Notes: generated from the sequence alone by a model not told the origin. Shown: positions 8,563 through 17,946, counted from the stretch's first letter. The stretch: 64,000 nucleotides of DNA from Halothermothrix orenii H 168 (GCF_000020485.1 NC_011899.1:1830501-1894500), one strand, 5' to 3'. Program-made: numbers and translations.

Positions 8563-9300
8563 CTACTCAATCTTAATTTCAACTCCATTAAAACCAGTTA
8601 CCGGATTTGTAGCCAGTTCAGCATTTACATAATAATTACCGGGTTCAATATCATCAAGCAACATTTCTATCCTGTAAACCTTGTTTTCACCTGGTTTCAG
8701 ACTTATCTTCTCAAGGGCCATGGTAAAGAATTTACCCCGGGACCAGCGCTTAACCTCTTTGCCAGCTTTATAAAGTACCAGGTCGTATTTTTTACCTGAA
8801 TTAAAGGTTAAATTTAAAGGTCTAACCGACAAATTCAAAATTACCAGTTTGGCCTTTAGCATCTCACCGGTGTGATATTCCTTTTTCTCAAGGTCCAGTT
8901 TAGCCATTAACCGGGGCCTTTCACCGTAAATGTGGTTGAGGATTTTCGTTGTTAATTTTAAATTAAAATAAGTGCGACCTTCCTCTATAACAGGGGGATT
9001 ATCAAGCTTTACATCATTTAGCTCCCCCTCCCGGATATCTATATACAATCGTTTACCATTAGCCATTATTGTAACCGTCTTCCGGGAAGGAATATAACCA
9101 ATAACCCAGCCATAATACCGGCCAAGTTCCCGTAATTTTATTAGCTTTACTCCCGGAGCTTTATTTTCATAAGTATTTAAATCTAAGGTTTTGAGAGGGG
9201 GTTCTGTCAGTTTCTGGGCAACATTACCAGCAATCACCGGATTTATAACTACACTTAAACTTATGACAACTATTAAAATTATTAAACCACTTTGCCTCAA
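8563..9300 (-). CDS. Secreted protein with stalk domain and BsuPI-like domain
   Basis: A 245-residue exported protein. Residues 1-24 are a signal peptide (hydrophobic core, then NPVIAG). Residues about 45-120 resemble the copper-amine-oxidase-N-like stalk domain found in many Firmicute surface proteins (VKLIKLRELGRYYGWVIGY, then KRLYIDIREGE). The C-terminal part (about 130-245) matches the intracellular proteinase inhibitor BsuPI fold, with FNSGKKYDLVLYKAGKEV, the WSRGKFFTMA block and LKPGENKVYRIEM. The role is unknown; inhibition of proteases is the family's only known activity. The gene is divergent from the radical SAM gene. Confidence 0.75.
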   Translation of the reverse strand: MRQSGLIILIVVISLSVVINPVIAGNVAQKLTEPPLKTLDLNTYENKAPGVKLIKLRELGRYYGWVIGYIPSRKTVTIMANGKRLYIDIREGELNDVKLDNPPVIEEGRTYFNLKLTTKILNHIYGERPRLMAKLDLEKKEYHTGEMLKAKLVILNLSVRPLNLTFNSGKKYDLVLYKAGKEVKRWSRGKFFTMALEKISLKPGENKVYRIEMLLDDIEPGNYYVNAELATNPVTGFNGVEIKIE

Positions 9301-9421
9301 TATCTATTCACCCCATTTATTTTTTACCCTGTTTTATAATATAATAATTCTTGAAGAATCCTCTGAAACCTGCTGTCATTATCTGGTAAAAGGACTAATA
9401 AATACTTGTAAGGGTGATATT

Positions 9422-11050
9422 ATGAAAACCAGCAGTATCAGAACAGCCCTCATCGATGGTTATCTGGACGAGCCCTCCTGTCTGGGGGTACCACCATATA
9501 TTTCCCCGGAGATCAGATACACCTATGGATCCCTGTTAGACTGTGGACTCAGGGAAGAAAATATTAAATACTATACCATAGATGAACTCAGGGGAGATTG
9601 GGAAAAATCCATCGAAGACCTTGAACATTATGACCTGGTTATTATTGTTGCCGGGACCACCGTTCCCGGCCATTACCTGGGGGGAAAGCCTATTTCCTTT
9701 AAGGAAATAAATGAACTGGGTTCAAAGCTATATTATCCCCAGAAGGTTATCGGAGGACCGGTAACCCTGGTTAAAAAGGATTTTAACGGGTTTGACCTTG
9801 TCTGTGACGAGATTACAGCAATTAACCTGTATGAAGCCCTGAAAGATAAAGAAGTAAACCCCTCAACCCTGAATAAATCGATTGCCAACTGGGCCGTCAA
9901 GGGGGCCAGTTTAACTATAAAGCACCCTGACTATCCCCATCTTATCTGTGAAATTGAAACCTTCCGGGGCTGCCCCCGGTCCCGGCATTGCGCCTTCTGT
10001 AGTGAACGCCTAAAACAGAGGACATACCAGAGGTCACCTGAAGAAATTATTGCTGAAGTTAAGGAACTGGCACAATATGGTAACCATTTTTACCGACTGG
10101 GGTGTCAAACAGACCTGTTATTATACCAGTCAACCCGGCTAAATGGGAAACTGATGCCCAATCCTGATGCCATTGAGGAACTCTACCGGGGGATAAGGAA
10201 AGCTGACCCTGATCTGGAAGTCCTTCATCTTGATAACATAAATCCATATAATCTAGTTCAATATGAAAAGGAAAGTGAACAGATTTTAAAAACAATTACC
10301 CGGTACAATACACCCGGGGATATTGCGGCCTTTGGCCTGGAATCAGCTGACCCCCTTGTCCTTGAGAAAAACAATATTGAAACTGATCCTGAAACCACTT
10401 ATAGGGCAGTTGCAATGATGAATGAAATAGGTGGGTACCGGGAAAATGGTTTACCAAAACTCCTCCCGGGAATTAACTTTCTCCATGGGTTAATCGGGGA
10501 GCGTAAAGAAACCTTTGATTACAACTATAATTTTCTCAAAAGATTACTGGACCAGGGGTTGATGTTAAGAAGGATTAATATAAGGCAGGTAGTGACCCTC
10601 GGTAAATACCCCAGAATAAAGATAGACCGGGGTAAGTTTCTGGAATATAAAGAAAGGGTCAACCGGAATATAAACCATCCTATGCTGAAAAGGGTTTTCC
10701 CCCGGGGAACCATTATGAAACGGGTGTTGACGGAAAAGATAAGGGGTAAAATTACTTACGGCCGCCAGCTGGGTAGTTACCCCATCCTTATCGGAATCCC
10801 GGGGAAACTTAAACTGAACAGATTTGTTGATGTCAGGGTTATTGATCATGGGTACCGCTCCATAACAGCCCTGCCCTGGCCTTTTAAAATTAAAGAAGCG
10901 ACCCCGGAGCAGTTAATGACTATACCGGGTATTGGCAAAAAAACAGCCAGTAATATTTTTATTGAAAAACCCGGTAACCCTGACCATCTATTAAAACTAT
11001 TACCCGATGATTTCCCCTATCAAGAATGGAAAGACTGGTTTACTTTCTAA
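9422..11050 (+). CDS. B12-binding/radical SAM protein with C-terminal helix-hairpin-helix
   Basis: The start ATG at 9422 follows AAGGGTG; an upstream in-frame ATG at 9191 lies inside the divergent gene and is rejected. The 542-residue product has a cobalamin-binding-like N-terminal Rossmann region (about 1-150). The radical SAM cluster cysteines are Cys184, Cys190 and Cys193 in GCPRSRHCAFCSE, spaced CX5CX2C instead of CX3CX2C. A C-terminal helix-hairpin-helix carries TIPGIGKKTASNIF. This architecture matches the MJ_0865-like family (TIGR04014, from memory), whose reaction is unknown. The HhH hints at nucleic-acid contact. It converges with the next gene, with only four bases between the stops. 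Confidence 0.85.
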   Translation: MKTSSIRTALIDGYLDEPSCLGVPPYISPEIRYTYGSLLDCGLREENIKYYTIDELRGDWEKSIEDLEHYDLVIIVAGTTVPGHYLGGKPISFKEINELGSKLYYPQKVIGGPVTLVKKDFNGFDLVCDEITAINLYEALKDKEVNPSTLNKSIANWAVKGASLTIKHPDYPHLICEIETFRGCPRSRHCAFCSERLKQRTYQRSPEEIIAEVKELAQYGNHFYRLGCQTDLLLYQSTRLNGKLMPNPDAIEELYRGIRKADPDLEVLHLDNINPYNLVQYEKESEQILKTITRYNTPGDIAAFGLESADPLVLEKNNIETDPETTYRAVAMMNEIGGYRENGLPKLLPGINFLHGLIGERKETFDYNYNFLKRLLDQGLMLRRINIRQVVTLGKYPRIKIDRGKFLEYKERVNRNINHPMLKRVFPRGTIMKRVLTEKIRGKITYGRQLGSYPILIGIPGKLKLNRFVDVRVIDHGYRSITALPWPFKIKEATPEQLMTIPGIGKKTASNIFIEKPGNPDHLLKLLPDDFPYQEWKDWFTF

Positions 11051-11054
11051 TATA

Positions 11055-12014
11055 TCAATACCCACGGCTATAATTGACCCGGTTAATTAAATCTTCACCT
11101 TTCTGATACCTCTTTAGATTTTTTATAAAAATTTCTATCGCCTCTTCATTATATTCAGGATAAACACCGGCCACATGGGGGGTTATAATAACGTTATCCA
11201 TTTCGTACAGGGGAGATTCCGGGGGTAGAGGTTCTTCTGTAAATACATCGAGCCCTGCCCCGGCAATAAGGCCTTCATCCAACGCCCTGATCAGGTCATC
11301 TTCCCTGACAACACCCCCTCTGGCAATATTTATAAGATATGAATCAGTCTTCATCTCTTTAAACTCTCGATATCCAAACATATTCTCTGTTTCTTGTGTC
11401 AGGGGCATGCTCAAGACTACATAATCTGCCTCTGACAGGGCTTTTAATAATTCATCAGGGGTATATAGACTGTCAACATTATTAACAGGTCGGGTGGTAT
11501 CCCGTTTTATTCCGGTTACGTTCATTTTGAAGGCTTTACCCCGGGCCGCTATCTCCCTTCCAATACTACCCAGACCAACTACCAGAAGGGTTTTCCCTTT
11601 TAGACGGTCTACAGTTAACCTCTCCCATTTTTTCTGCTTCTGTAGCCGGTAAAAATCCTTAAACTTACGGCTAAACGAAATTATCATCCCGGTAACATGT
11701 TCAGCAATAACATCACCATGAATACCGCTCATTGTGGTTAAAATTATATTATTATCCCTGAACCACTTTACTTTTTGAGGAGTCACAAGACTCTCTACCC
11801 CGGCTACCCAAGTCTGTATCCACCTCAGGTCTGTGGCTTTATTTTTTATAACCTCCAGGTTTATATCAGAGAAAGTAAGCATCACTTCACAACCCTGAAC
11901 TTTATTCCCGTAATCTTCAATATCAGGGCATCTAATGATATCAACACCCGGTACTTCCCTTTTAACCTTTTCTATATACTTATCTTTTAAATCAAAAGTC
12001 AATAATACCTTCAC
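11055..12014 (-). CDS. D-isomer-specific 2-hydroxyacid dehydrogenase
   Basis: A 319-residue NAD(P)-dependent dehydrogenase of the phosphoglycerate/lactate dehydrogenase superfamily. The cofactor motif is LLVVGLGSIGREIAARGK (residues about 144-161). The catalytic Arg is in NIARGGVVREDDL, the Glu in DVFTEEPLP and the His in VIITPHVAG near residue 280. It reduces a 2-oxoacid or the reverse. The short form without an ACT regulatory domain and the variable N-terminal half do not settle the substrate; glyoxylate/hydroxypyruvate-type reductases are the nearest guess. It ends tail to tail with the radical SAM gene. Confidence 0.88.
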   Translation of the reverse strand: MKVLLTFDLKDKYIEKVKREVPGVDIIRCPDIEDYGNKVQGCEVMLTFSDINLEVIKNKATDLRWIQTWVAGVESLVTPQKVKWFRDNNIILTTMSGIHGDVIAEHVTGMIISFSRKFKDFYRLQKQKKWERLTVDRLKGKTLLVVGLGSIGREIAARGKAFKMNVTGIKRDTTRPVNNVDSLYTPDELLKALSEADYVVLSMPLTQETENMFGYREFKEMKTDSYLINIARGGVVREDDLIRALDEGLIAGAGLDVFTEEPLPPESPLYEMDNVIITPHVAGVYPEYNEEAIEIFIKNLKRYQKGEDLINRVNYSRGY

Positions 12015-12236
12015 AGTCTTTTATCCCCCTTTATTTTAATCAGCCTTAGATTTTTTATGAAAATATCATAAAGAAAAATCGACCCGGAGTTTAAATTCTG
12101 GGTTATTATTTTTTTAATATTTTTCCCCGACTTAATTCTTATGTTAACCCTTTATAAAAATTTCTATTTAATAATTTAATTATAGTAAGTCCCACCGGGC
12201 ATTATAAAATAATGAAGCAGGGAAGGAGGTGATAAA

Positions 12237-12470
12237 TTGACCGTAGGAAATAAACTCCATCAAACCCTGGCCTCTCTGCGCAGTGCTAAAGCAGATATGG
12301 AAACCTTCGCCCTGGAAACTCAGGATAAAAATGCCCAGCAACTCTTTTCCAATGGGGCCCGTCAGCTGGAACAGCTAATCAATAGTGTCTCTGGACGGAC
12401 CAACTATGTAGAAAAACAGGAACCCCAGTACAAATCCAAACAGAAGATGCAGAACCGCAAAAACCAATAA
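12237..12470 (+). CDS. DUF1657 family protein
   Basis: A 77-residue protein with a TTG start right after a near-perfect GGAAGGAGGTGAT ribosome site. It matches the small Firmicute DUF1657 family: KLHQTLASLRSAKADMETFA, then TQDKNAQQLFSNGARQLEQ. Members are all-helical, often linked to sporulation genes (SpoVA-type loci), with no known activity. Here it is monocistronic, with its own terminator. The C-terminal tail is polar and basic, probably disordered. Confidence 0.85.
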   Translation: MTVGNKLHQTLASLRSAKADMETFALETQDKNAQQLFSNGARQLEQLINSVSGRTNYVEKQEPQYKSKQKMQNRKNQ

Positions 12471-12495
12471 ATCACGATTTTTCATAATTAAAAGC

Positions 12496-12530
12496 AACCC
12501 TGCAGTTTATACCTGCAGGGTTTTATTATA
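12496..12530 (+). terminator. Rho-independent terminator of the DUF1657 gene
   Basis: AACCCTGCAG (12496-12505) pairs perfectly with CTGCAGGGTT (12513-12522), followed by TTTTATTATA. On the minus strand a poorer T tract (TTGCTTTT) follows, so weak action in that direction is possible. Confidence 0.92.
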
Positions 12531-12555
12531 AAATATACTATAACTTATCTAATAC

Positions 12556-12597
12556 AACCATATTTTTAATTCTAATTTAATAGAACCATATTTTTAA
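12556..12597. repeat. Direct repeat AACCATATTTTTAA, two copies 28 bases apart
   Basis: Identical 14-base copies lie at 12556-12569 and 12584-12597 in the gap between the DUF1657 terminator and the 3' end of the phosphodiesterase gene. No function is evident. The AT-rich content makes chance duplication possible. Confidence 0.5.
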
Positions 12598-12673
12598 GTT
12601 GGACCTAATAAACCTTTTTAATTCAAACCTCTAATCAACACAGAGACTGGACAGGAAAATTCAATCAGAAAAT

Positions 12674-14317
12674 TTAAGATACATAACCAAGGCCTTTGAG
12701 GCGTTTTTTCATCTCCTCTTCCTCTTCTTCATCAAGGGCCTCTCTATCCTCAATACCGAGGCTTGATTTGGTTGTATACTGTTTTTCATTTTCTTCTAAA
12801 TATTTTTCTTCAAACATGGAATTAAGGACCTTACCATCCATATAATCCATAATTGGCAACCCCATCTGGTAAAGGATTGTTGGGGCCATATCCATAATAT
12901 GGGCATCCCTGACCTCATAACCTTTTTTTATACCCGGACCAATCCCAAAGAGGACCCCTTTCAAACGATGGTGACCAGACTGGGACCTTGATTTGCTAAC
13001 CACATGGTGGGATAAGAATTCATAGGCACCTTTACCCAGAATCTCCATATCATCAGGAAGGAATACTATATCTGGAGCTCCGTTAACCTTTGAGCCATGA
13101 TACAACTCTTCACCCCTGAATACCTTACTGGTAATTTTTTTGCCGGTAAATGGGTTTTTAAGGTTTTTTAATTTTTCTATTATTTTTTCCCGTTCTTCTT
13201 CAGCCTCTTCAGGTTCAAGCATTCCCCGGGGTTCTCTCCCCTTAATATTGAGGTAAATATGGCCAATTTCACTGTGGGAATATGCCTTTGTGCTCTTCCA
13301 GTCAACATTATGGCTGGACAGGAACAACCGCTCCAGCCACGGATTCCCGACAAGATCCAGAACCGTCTCCAGGAGACCATATTTTCTTAAAACAGGGTAT
13401 AAAAACTCTCCGACCGGGTAAAAAGTCTCTTTGGTAAAACCAAGATTAAATAAAAACTTTTTAAGGGCAGTGGGGATATTCTTCTTCAACTTAATATAAC
13501 CCTCTTTTAATAGCCAGGTATCTATATGAAAATTATACCGCAGGGGTCCAAACCCGTGATCAGACATTATATACAGGGTGTCATCACTATCAAGGCTTTC
13601 TTTGAGGGTGCCAATGGCCCTATCAACAGCCTGGTATATCTTTAAAACAGGATTCCAGGTCTTCTCCTTCTTCTCAAAATGGTGCCACATAAAATGCTGA
13701 ACCTGGTCAGTCTCCATAAAATGGACCATCATGAAATCCCAGGCCTTTTCCTTCATTAAATGTGCTGTTAATTTTGTTTTATTGGCTACATCCTCAATCA
13801 TTTCTTTAACCCATTTCCGGGGCATATAGCCCCTGGTCCATTCTTTAGGCGAAAATTTAAAATCAGGAACTATTTTTCTAACCTCTTTTATAAAATCGGC
13901 CGGATAACTTTGTTTTTTGGACTTGCTGGGAGTTAAAAGTCCGGGGATTATATAACCATTTACTTTTCCCGGAGGATATGTAACCGGAACCCCGATAACT
14001 CCAACTTTTTTATCAAATTTACTGATAATCTCCCAGAGGGTTGGTTCAGCAATATCGGTAGCATTAACCGGAGTAGCTTTATAAGCATTCTTGACCCTCT
14101 TAAACCAGTTAAAGGCCCCGTGTTTTCCGGGATTGGTACCGGTCTGAAATGAGGACCAGGCTGCCCCGGTAATAGGGGGAATAGTACTGGTTAGATAACC
14201 ATAACTCCCTTTCTTTGTGATTTTTTCTAAATTGGGTAGTTTCCCCTGTCTTATCCACTTTCGAATTAGAGAAAACTCTCCACCATCTATTCCAATAACT
14301 AAAACTCTACCGGACAT
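12674..14317 (-). CDS. Alkaline-phosphatase-superfamily phosphodiesterase (first of two)
   Basis: A 547-residue enzyme of the type I phosphodiesterase/nucleotide pyrophosphatase group. Metal ligands are visible in order: Asp in VIGIDGGEF at the N-terminus, the nucleophile Thr/Ser region PPITGAAWSSFQTG, Asp and His in ETDQVQHFMW, Asp-His in MSDHGFGPL, and a late His in SGHHRLKG. No signal peptide is seen, so it is probably cytoplasmic or peripheral. The C-terminus is rich in Glu (LDEEEEEEMKKR). It lies 18 bases downstream of plsY and shares its fold with the gene beyond plsY, which points to lipid or phospho-headgroup chemistry. The substrate is not deducible. Confidence 0.85.
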   Translation of the reverse strand: MSGRVLVIGIDGGEFSLIRKWIRQGKLPNLEKITKKGSYGYLTSTIPPITGAAWSSFQTGTNPGKHGAFNWFKRVKNAYKATPVNATDIAEPTLWEIISKFDKKVGVIGVPVTYPPGKVNGYIIPGLLTPSKSKKQSYPADFIKEVRKIVPDFKFSPKEWTRGYMPRKWVKEMIEDVANKTKLTAHLMKEKAWDFMMVHFMETDQVQHFMWHHFEKKEKTWNPVLKIYQAVDRAIGTLKESLDSDDTLYIMSDHGFGPLRYNFHIDTWLLKEGYIKLKKNIPTALKKFLFNLGFTKETFYPVGEFLYPVLRKYGLLETVLDLVGNPWLERLFLSSHNVDWKSTKAYSHSEIGHIYLNIKGREPRGMLEPEEAEEEREKIIEKLKNLKNPFTGKKITSKVFRGEELYHGSKVNGAPDIVFLPDDMEILGKGAYEFLSHHVVSKSRSQSGHHRLKGVLFGIGPGIKKGYEVRDAHIMDMAPTILYQMGLPIMDYMDGKVLNSMFEEKYLEENEKQYTTKSSLGIEDREALDEEEEEEMKKRLKGLGYVS

Positions 14318-14335
14318 TTCTGCATCCCCTTTCTT

Positions 14336-14890
14336 TTACCTTAATCTTACCTGATATGCCCTTAAATAAGAAATAGCCATAATACCTGCAGCATATATTA
14401 TAAACTGGGGTAACATATAATAGGTTAATAACAGGAATAAAGGATAGGTCACAAAAGGTATCCTGACCTCTTTATCAAATTTACTGGTAAGATACCAGCA
14501 CAACCCTCCACCAATAACAAAAGATATAATTCCCGGTACAAACCCTACCACAGCCATGGTACCAAGGGTTGTTGCCAGTCCTCGACCACCATTAAATCCA
14601 TAAAACAGGGGCCAGTTATGACCGATAATAACACTAAAGGCTACCAGTATTATAAACTGATTACTAAAATTAAATACCCCTTTTGCCAGGTAAACTGGAA
14701 TAATACCTTTTATAAAATCGAGGGCACCGGTTAGAACACCCCAGACCGGGCCTATCAATTTATATACATTGGAGGCACCGGGGTTTCTGGTACCCCTGCC
14801 CCTGATATTAACACCTTTTATTTTAGCTATCATAATAGCCGGTGATAGAGATCCAGATAAATAACTTAATATTACCATTAACAATTCCAC
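14336..14890 (-). CDS. plsY: PlsY-like acyl-phosphate:glycerol-3-phosphate acyltransferase
   Basis: PlsY moves the acyl chain from acyl-phosphate to glycerol-3-phosphate, the first acylation of bacterial phospholipids. All three cytoplasmic motifs are visible: SGSLSPAIMIAK, GTRNPGASN and GHNWPLFYGFNGGRGLAT. Five hydrophobic segments and about 184 residues fit the family. The GTG at 14890 is 7 bases after GAGGT; a GTG three codons earlier is too close. Lying between two phosphodiesterase-fold genes is not the usual plsY setting, so this may be a second, specialised copy. Confidence 0.85.
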   Translation of the reverse strand: MELLMVILSYLSGSLSPAIMIAKIKGVNIRGRGTRNPGASNVYKLIGPVWGVLTGALDFIKGIIPVYLAKGVFNFSNQFIILVAFSVIIGHNWPLFYGFNGGRGLATTLGTMAVVGFVPGIISFVIGGGLCWYLTSKFDKEVRIPFVTYPLFLLLTYYMLPQFIIYAAGIMAISYLRAYQVRLR

Positions 14891-14907
14891 AGGACGCACC
14901 TCTTAAT

Positions 14908-16269
14908 TTATTTAGTAAATTTTTCTATTATAATAGTCTTTACATCTTTTATGCTGTTTATCCTGTCTAAATTTAAATTACGGCCACTACTTAATATAAA
15001 GGCATCATCATAGCTATGCATTCCACTGATAAAACTATTGTTAAAGACGCTGCTTTGCTCTACATTTGACTTCAAATCATAGCCGCAACAGGGTACAGCC
15101 AGAAGATCAGGAGCCCTTTCCAGATATGGTCCATTATATATCTCTTCCCGGAAAAAGACATCCTTGATAACCGGGCATCCCCTCTCATTATCAGTTATAT
15201 TTAATAACTTTTCCTTCAGCTCTTCTCTAAGCTCAAAATACTCTCCAGCCCCTACAGTTCCCTTCTCTTCTCTACCTTTGCAATTAATGTATATTCTGCC
15301 CGGGATAAGGCTATAGGCCTTACTCCGGGGGGACATATCCCTCAAAGATGCAGGGGAATCGGTATCAAATAATAAATATCCTTTTTTCATAAGCCAGCTA
15401 TTTAACTGGACTTCCCGGTGTACTGTGCAAAAACCATGGTCTGATAAAAGAATTATATCAGTCCTATCTTCGAATCTTTTAATCAGCTTTCCCAGGTACC
15501 TGTCTAGAACCCGGTAAAAATCATAAAACATTTCAGCAAAACTGGTTTTCTCTTCCTGGTCTCTCCAAAAAAAATGATTGATCCTGTCTGTTTCCATGAT
15601 ATGACAGTGGAAATAATCCCAGTCCCTGTTTTCAATCAACCACTCCACTACCTGGAATCGACGTTGCAGGACTTCATGTAATTCCTTTAAAAACTCTTTT
15701 TTTGATTTACGGGCTGTCCAGGTGTTGGCATCTATAATATAACCCATTTCCTGAAGTTTACTATATATATTATCTGGATATACAGCTTTTTTCAAGTTGG
15801 TTGCCAGAAAACCTGAAATCATAACCCCGTTTATCTCATCAGGAGGATAGGTCACAGGGACATTTATGACAATGGATTTCTTACCAGCCTCCCCCAGTTC
15901 TACCCACAGGGGCTTCCCCCTTCTGTGTCTTGCAGTAGGTATAAATTGTTGAAAGGGGTCAGGGTACCTATCGACAAAGCCAAAAATATTATGACCGGCT
16001 GGATCCAGTCCGGTCATAAAGCTGGCCCAGGCAGCAGATGATACCGTGGGAATAACAGAATTAATCTTTTTAAACTGTCCTCCTGGAATTAACCTGGCTA
16101 CATTGGGCATAACCCCTTTTGAGATGGCCTTTTTTAAAAAGGAGTAAGGAACACCATCGAGGCCAAGGACCAGCATCTTCTCTGTTTCTGGACCCGGGTA
16201 TCCTTTTGTTTCCTTTGTATTTTTTTCAGTGAAGTTATCTCTTTCCATATTCTCCAGTTTCAAACCCAA
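14908..16269 (-). CDS. Alkaline-phosphatase-superfamily phosphodiesterase (second of two)
   Basis: A 453-residue enzyme with the same order of metal-binding motifs as its neighbour beyond plsY: LVLGLDGVPYSF, VIPTVSSAAWASFMTG, ETDRINHFFW, LLSDHGFCTVHRE and a late His in GMHSYDDAF. It is about 90 residues shorter. The first 30 residues (ERDNFTEKNTKETKGYPG) are polar and probably dispensable; start choice is uncertain among TTG 16269, TTG 16263 and ATG 16248. The stop lies 17 bases before the plsY start, so the three genes form one operon. Paralogy with the first gene is inferred from the shared motifs and layout. Confidence 0.83.
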   Translation of the reverse strand: MGLKLENMERDNFTEKNTKETKGYPGPETEKMLVLGLDGVPYSFLKKAISKGVMPNVARLIPGGQFKKINSVIPTVSSAAWASFMTGLDPAGHNIFGFVDRYPDPFQQFIPTARHRRGKPLWVELGEAGKKSIVINVPVTYPPDEINGVMISGFLATNLKKAVYPDNIYSKLQEMGYIIDANTWTARKSKKEFLKELHEVLQRRFQVVEWLIENRDWDYFHCHIMETDRINHFFWRDQEEKTSFAEMFYDFYRVLDRYLGKLIKRFEDRTDIILLSDHGFCTVHREVQLNSWLMKKGYLLFDTDSPASLRDMSPRSKAYSLIPGRIYINCKGREEKGTVGAGEYFELREELKEKLLNITDNERGCPVIKDVFFREEIYNGPYLERAPDLLAVPCCGYDLKSNVEQSSVFNNSFISGMHSYDDAFILSSGRNLNLDRINSIKDVKTIIIEKFTK

Positions 16270-16632
16270 CTTCCACCTTTATGTTCTATTATTAGCGGTA
16301 TGTGTAATTATTAATAAATCTGTATATCCAATTATTTATCTAAAGTTTTTGACCACTTTTATTTCTTTTTAAGTACATGTGGATGAGGCTTAATTGAATT
16401 CTGGACGCGTATAAACGAGACATATATACAAATAAGTTTATACTGTTTACATAAGTCCGATTTTTTAAGTCCGATTTTTAATAAACACTTCTGGACAAAT
16501 GGTTAATTTTCCTGCTTATTGCCACCTTTTTTTCAGACTTATAAAATTGAGTTTTATAGATATTCTTATTTAAATTCATTTAATACCACTTTAACCCTTT
16601 CCGGAAACTAATTCAATAAAAGATAATTATTT
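16270..16632. other. AT-rich intergenic region
   Basis: No gene is visible. It holds the promoter side of the phosphodiesterase-plsY operon and the 3' side of the FMN protein gene. The only structure of note is a tandem duplication at 16453-16480 (listed separately) and a weak AT hairpin near 16539-16558. Confidence 0.5.
16453..16480. repeat. Tandem duplication of AAGTCCGATTTTT
   Basis: Two abutting 14-base units (16453-16466 and 16467-16480) differ only in the last base. This could be a slippage product or a two-site protein target upstream of the phosphodiesterase-plsY operon. Confidence 0.6.
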
Positions 16633-17946
16633 TTATGGAAGATAAACAAGCTCAACCCCAGTAATTTTGGCAACTTCTTCTGTTAATGCACATAGATCTT
16701 TTTTATCCACTTCAGATATTTTCTCCTTGCCAAGGGCTTTTATGGCCAGTTCCATCTCTTTAACACAGGATTTAAGATAATAGGCCAGATTGAGGGAAGC
16801 CTTATCTACATCAAGTTCGTTTTTCTGCTTCCCGGAATATAAAACCAATTCGGTCGGTGGCTCCCAGGGAACGGTCTTTTTTATCTGACTGCTAACCATG
16901 GCCATAACCGCAATTGTTCCTATATAAACCGCATCCGCTCCCAGGGCCAGTGCCTTTAAATAATGACCCGGAGTTAAAAGCCCACCACTGGCAATGACTG
17001 AAATTTTATCCTTTAAACCTTCTTTTTCCAGGAAAGTTACCGTCCGGCACAGGGCATGAAGAGTCGGTAATCCAAAGTGGTCCTCAAGAATAGTCGGCCC
17101 TCCATGGGTCCCGGCTTCAGCCCCATCTACTGTTATAAAGTCAACACCGGCTTCTACGGCAATGGCCAGCTCTTTTTCCAGGTGATGGGTCGCGGCAAAC
17201 TTAAGCCCGACAGGAACATCAACCTTTTCTTTAAGTCTTTTCACAAGTTCTATAAAGTCCTCAGCACTATTAATACCGGGGAGTCTCCCATCTATCAGCG
17301 CATTCTGGCCTTTATTAAGATGAAAGGATTTCCTGAATTCCGGACCTATTTTATTACTCTTTGTTTTCATGGGAGCACCGGCCTGGGCCCCCTGTCCAAC
17401 CTGTATTTCTACCATATCCAGCTTTTGCAGCATATCCCCGGTCATCCATCCTCCCCGGTTATACTGACCAATAAAATAACAGGCGGCTTCCCTTTCCTCT
17501 TCCAGCAGGGGGGCCTCCCCGGAATTGGTAGCTGTCCCCATAAGAGAAGCACCCCGGGCCAGGGCAATTTTGGCCTTTTTACTCAGGGCCCCACCATATG
17601 ACATTCCACTTATCATAATAGGGATATCAAGGGTTAGTGGTTTGCTGGCACCAGGACCCAGGGTTACCGATGTATCCACCTGAACACTATCAACAGTGGG
17701 CATTTTAAAGAGGTGTACCGGGTTAAATAAAAGCTTATACCATGGTGAAAAATGCTGGGGAGTACCGAAGGGCCTTTCTAGGGGAGTTCCCTGTTTGGCC
17801 CTCATGGCAGTTTCCACCAGGGTCCGTGGGAATATCTTTTCAGTGGTCCCGTACATTTCCCATAGATTTTCGGTATATTTGTCTTCAACTAACCTGTCTA
17901 TAAAACCACCCATATACTTTTCAATAAGGTATTTTGTAATTTGCAT
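16633..17946 (-). CDS. FMN-binding glutamate-synthase-domain protein
   Basis: A 437-residue TIM-barrel protein corresponding to the FMN/iron-sulfur domain of glutamate synthase large subunits (GltB family), without the amidotransferase and C-terminal domains. Seen: PIMISGMSYGGALSKKAK, QYNRGGWMTGDMLQ, then VEIQVGQGAQAGAPM, VDFITVDGAEAGTHGGPT and the phosphate-binding VIASGGLLTPGHYLKAL. A cysteine cluster typical of 3Fe-4S binding is not evident. Such stand-alone proteins occur in many anaerobes with unproven activity; glutamate synthase function would need separate partners, none of which are nearby. It is monocistronic, followed by more than 300 bases without a gene. Confidence 0.85.
   Translation of the reverse strand: MQITKYLIEKYMGGFIDRLVEDKYTENLWEMYGTTEKIFPRTLVETAMRAKQGTPLERPFGTPQHFSPWYKLLFNPVHLFKMPTVDSVQVDTSVTLGPGASKPLTLDIPIMISGMSYGGALSKKAKIALARGASLMGTATNSGEAPLLEEEREAACYFIGQYNRGGWMTGDMLQKLDMVEIQVGQGAQAGAPMKTKSNKIGPEFRKSFHLNKGQNALIDGRLPGINSAEDFIELVKRLKEKVDVPVGLKFAATHHLEKELAIAVEAGVDFITVDGAEAGTHGGPTILEDHFGLPTLHALCRTVTFLEKEGLKDKISVIASGGLLTPGHYLKALALGADAVYIGTIAVMAMVSSQIKKTVPWEPPTELVLYSGKQKNELDVDKASLNLAYYLKSCVKEMELAIKALGKEKISEVDKKDLCALTEEVAKITGVELVYLP

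Noticed and set aside
9191-9421. Upstream extension of the radical SAM gene to the ATG at 9191
   Set aside because: This would overlap the divergent BsuPI-domain gene by over 100 bases; the ATG at 9422 has a ribosome site and begins the conserved domain.
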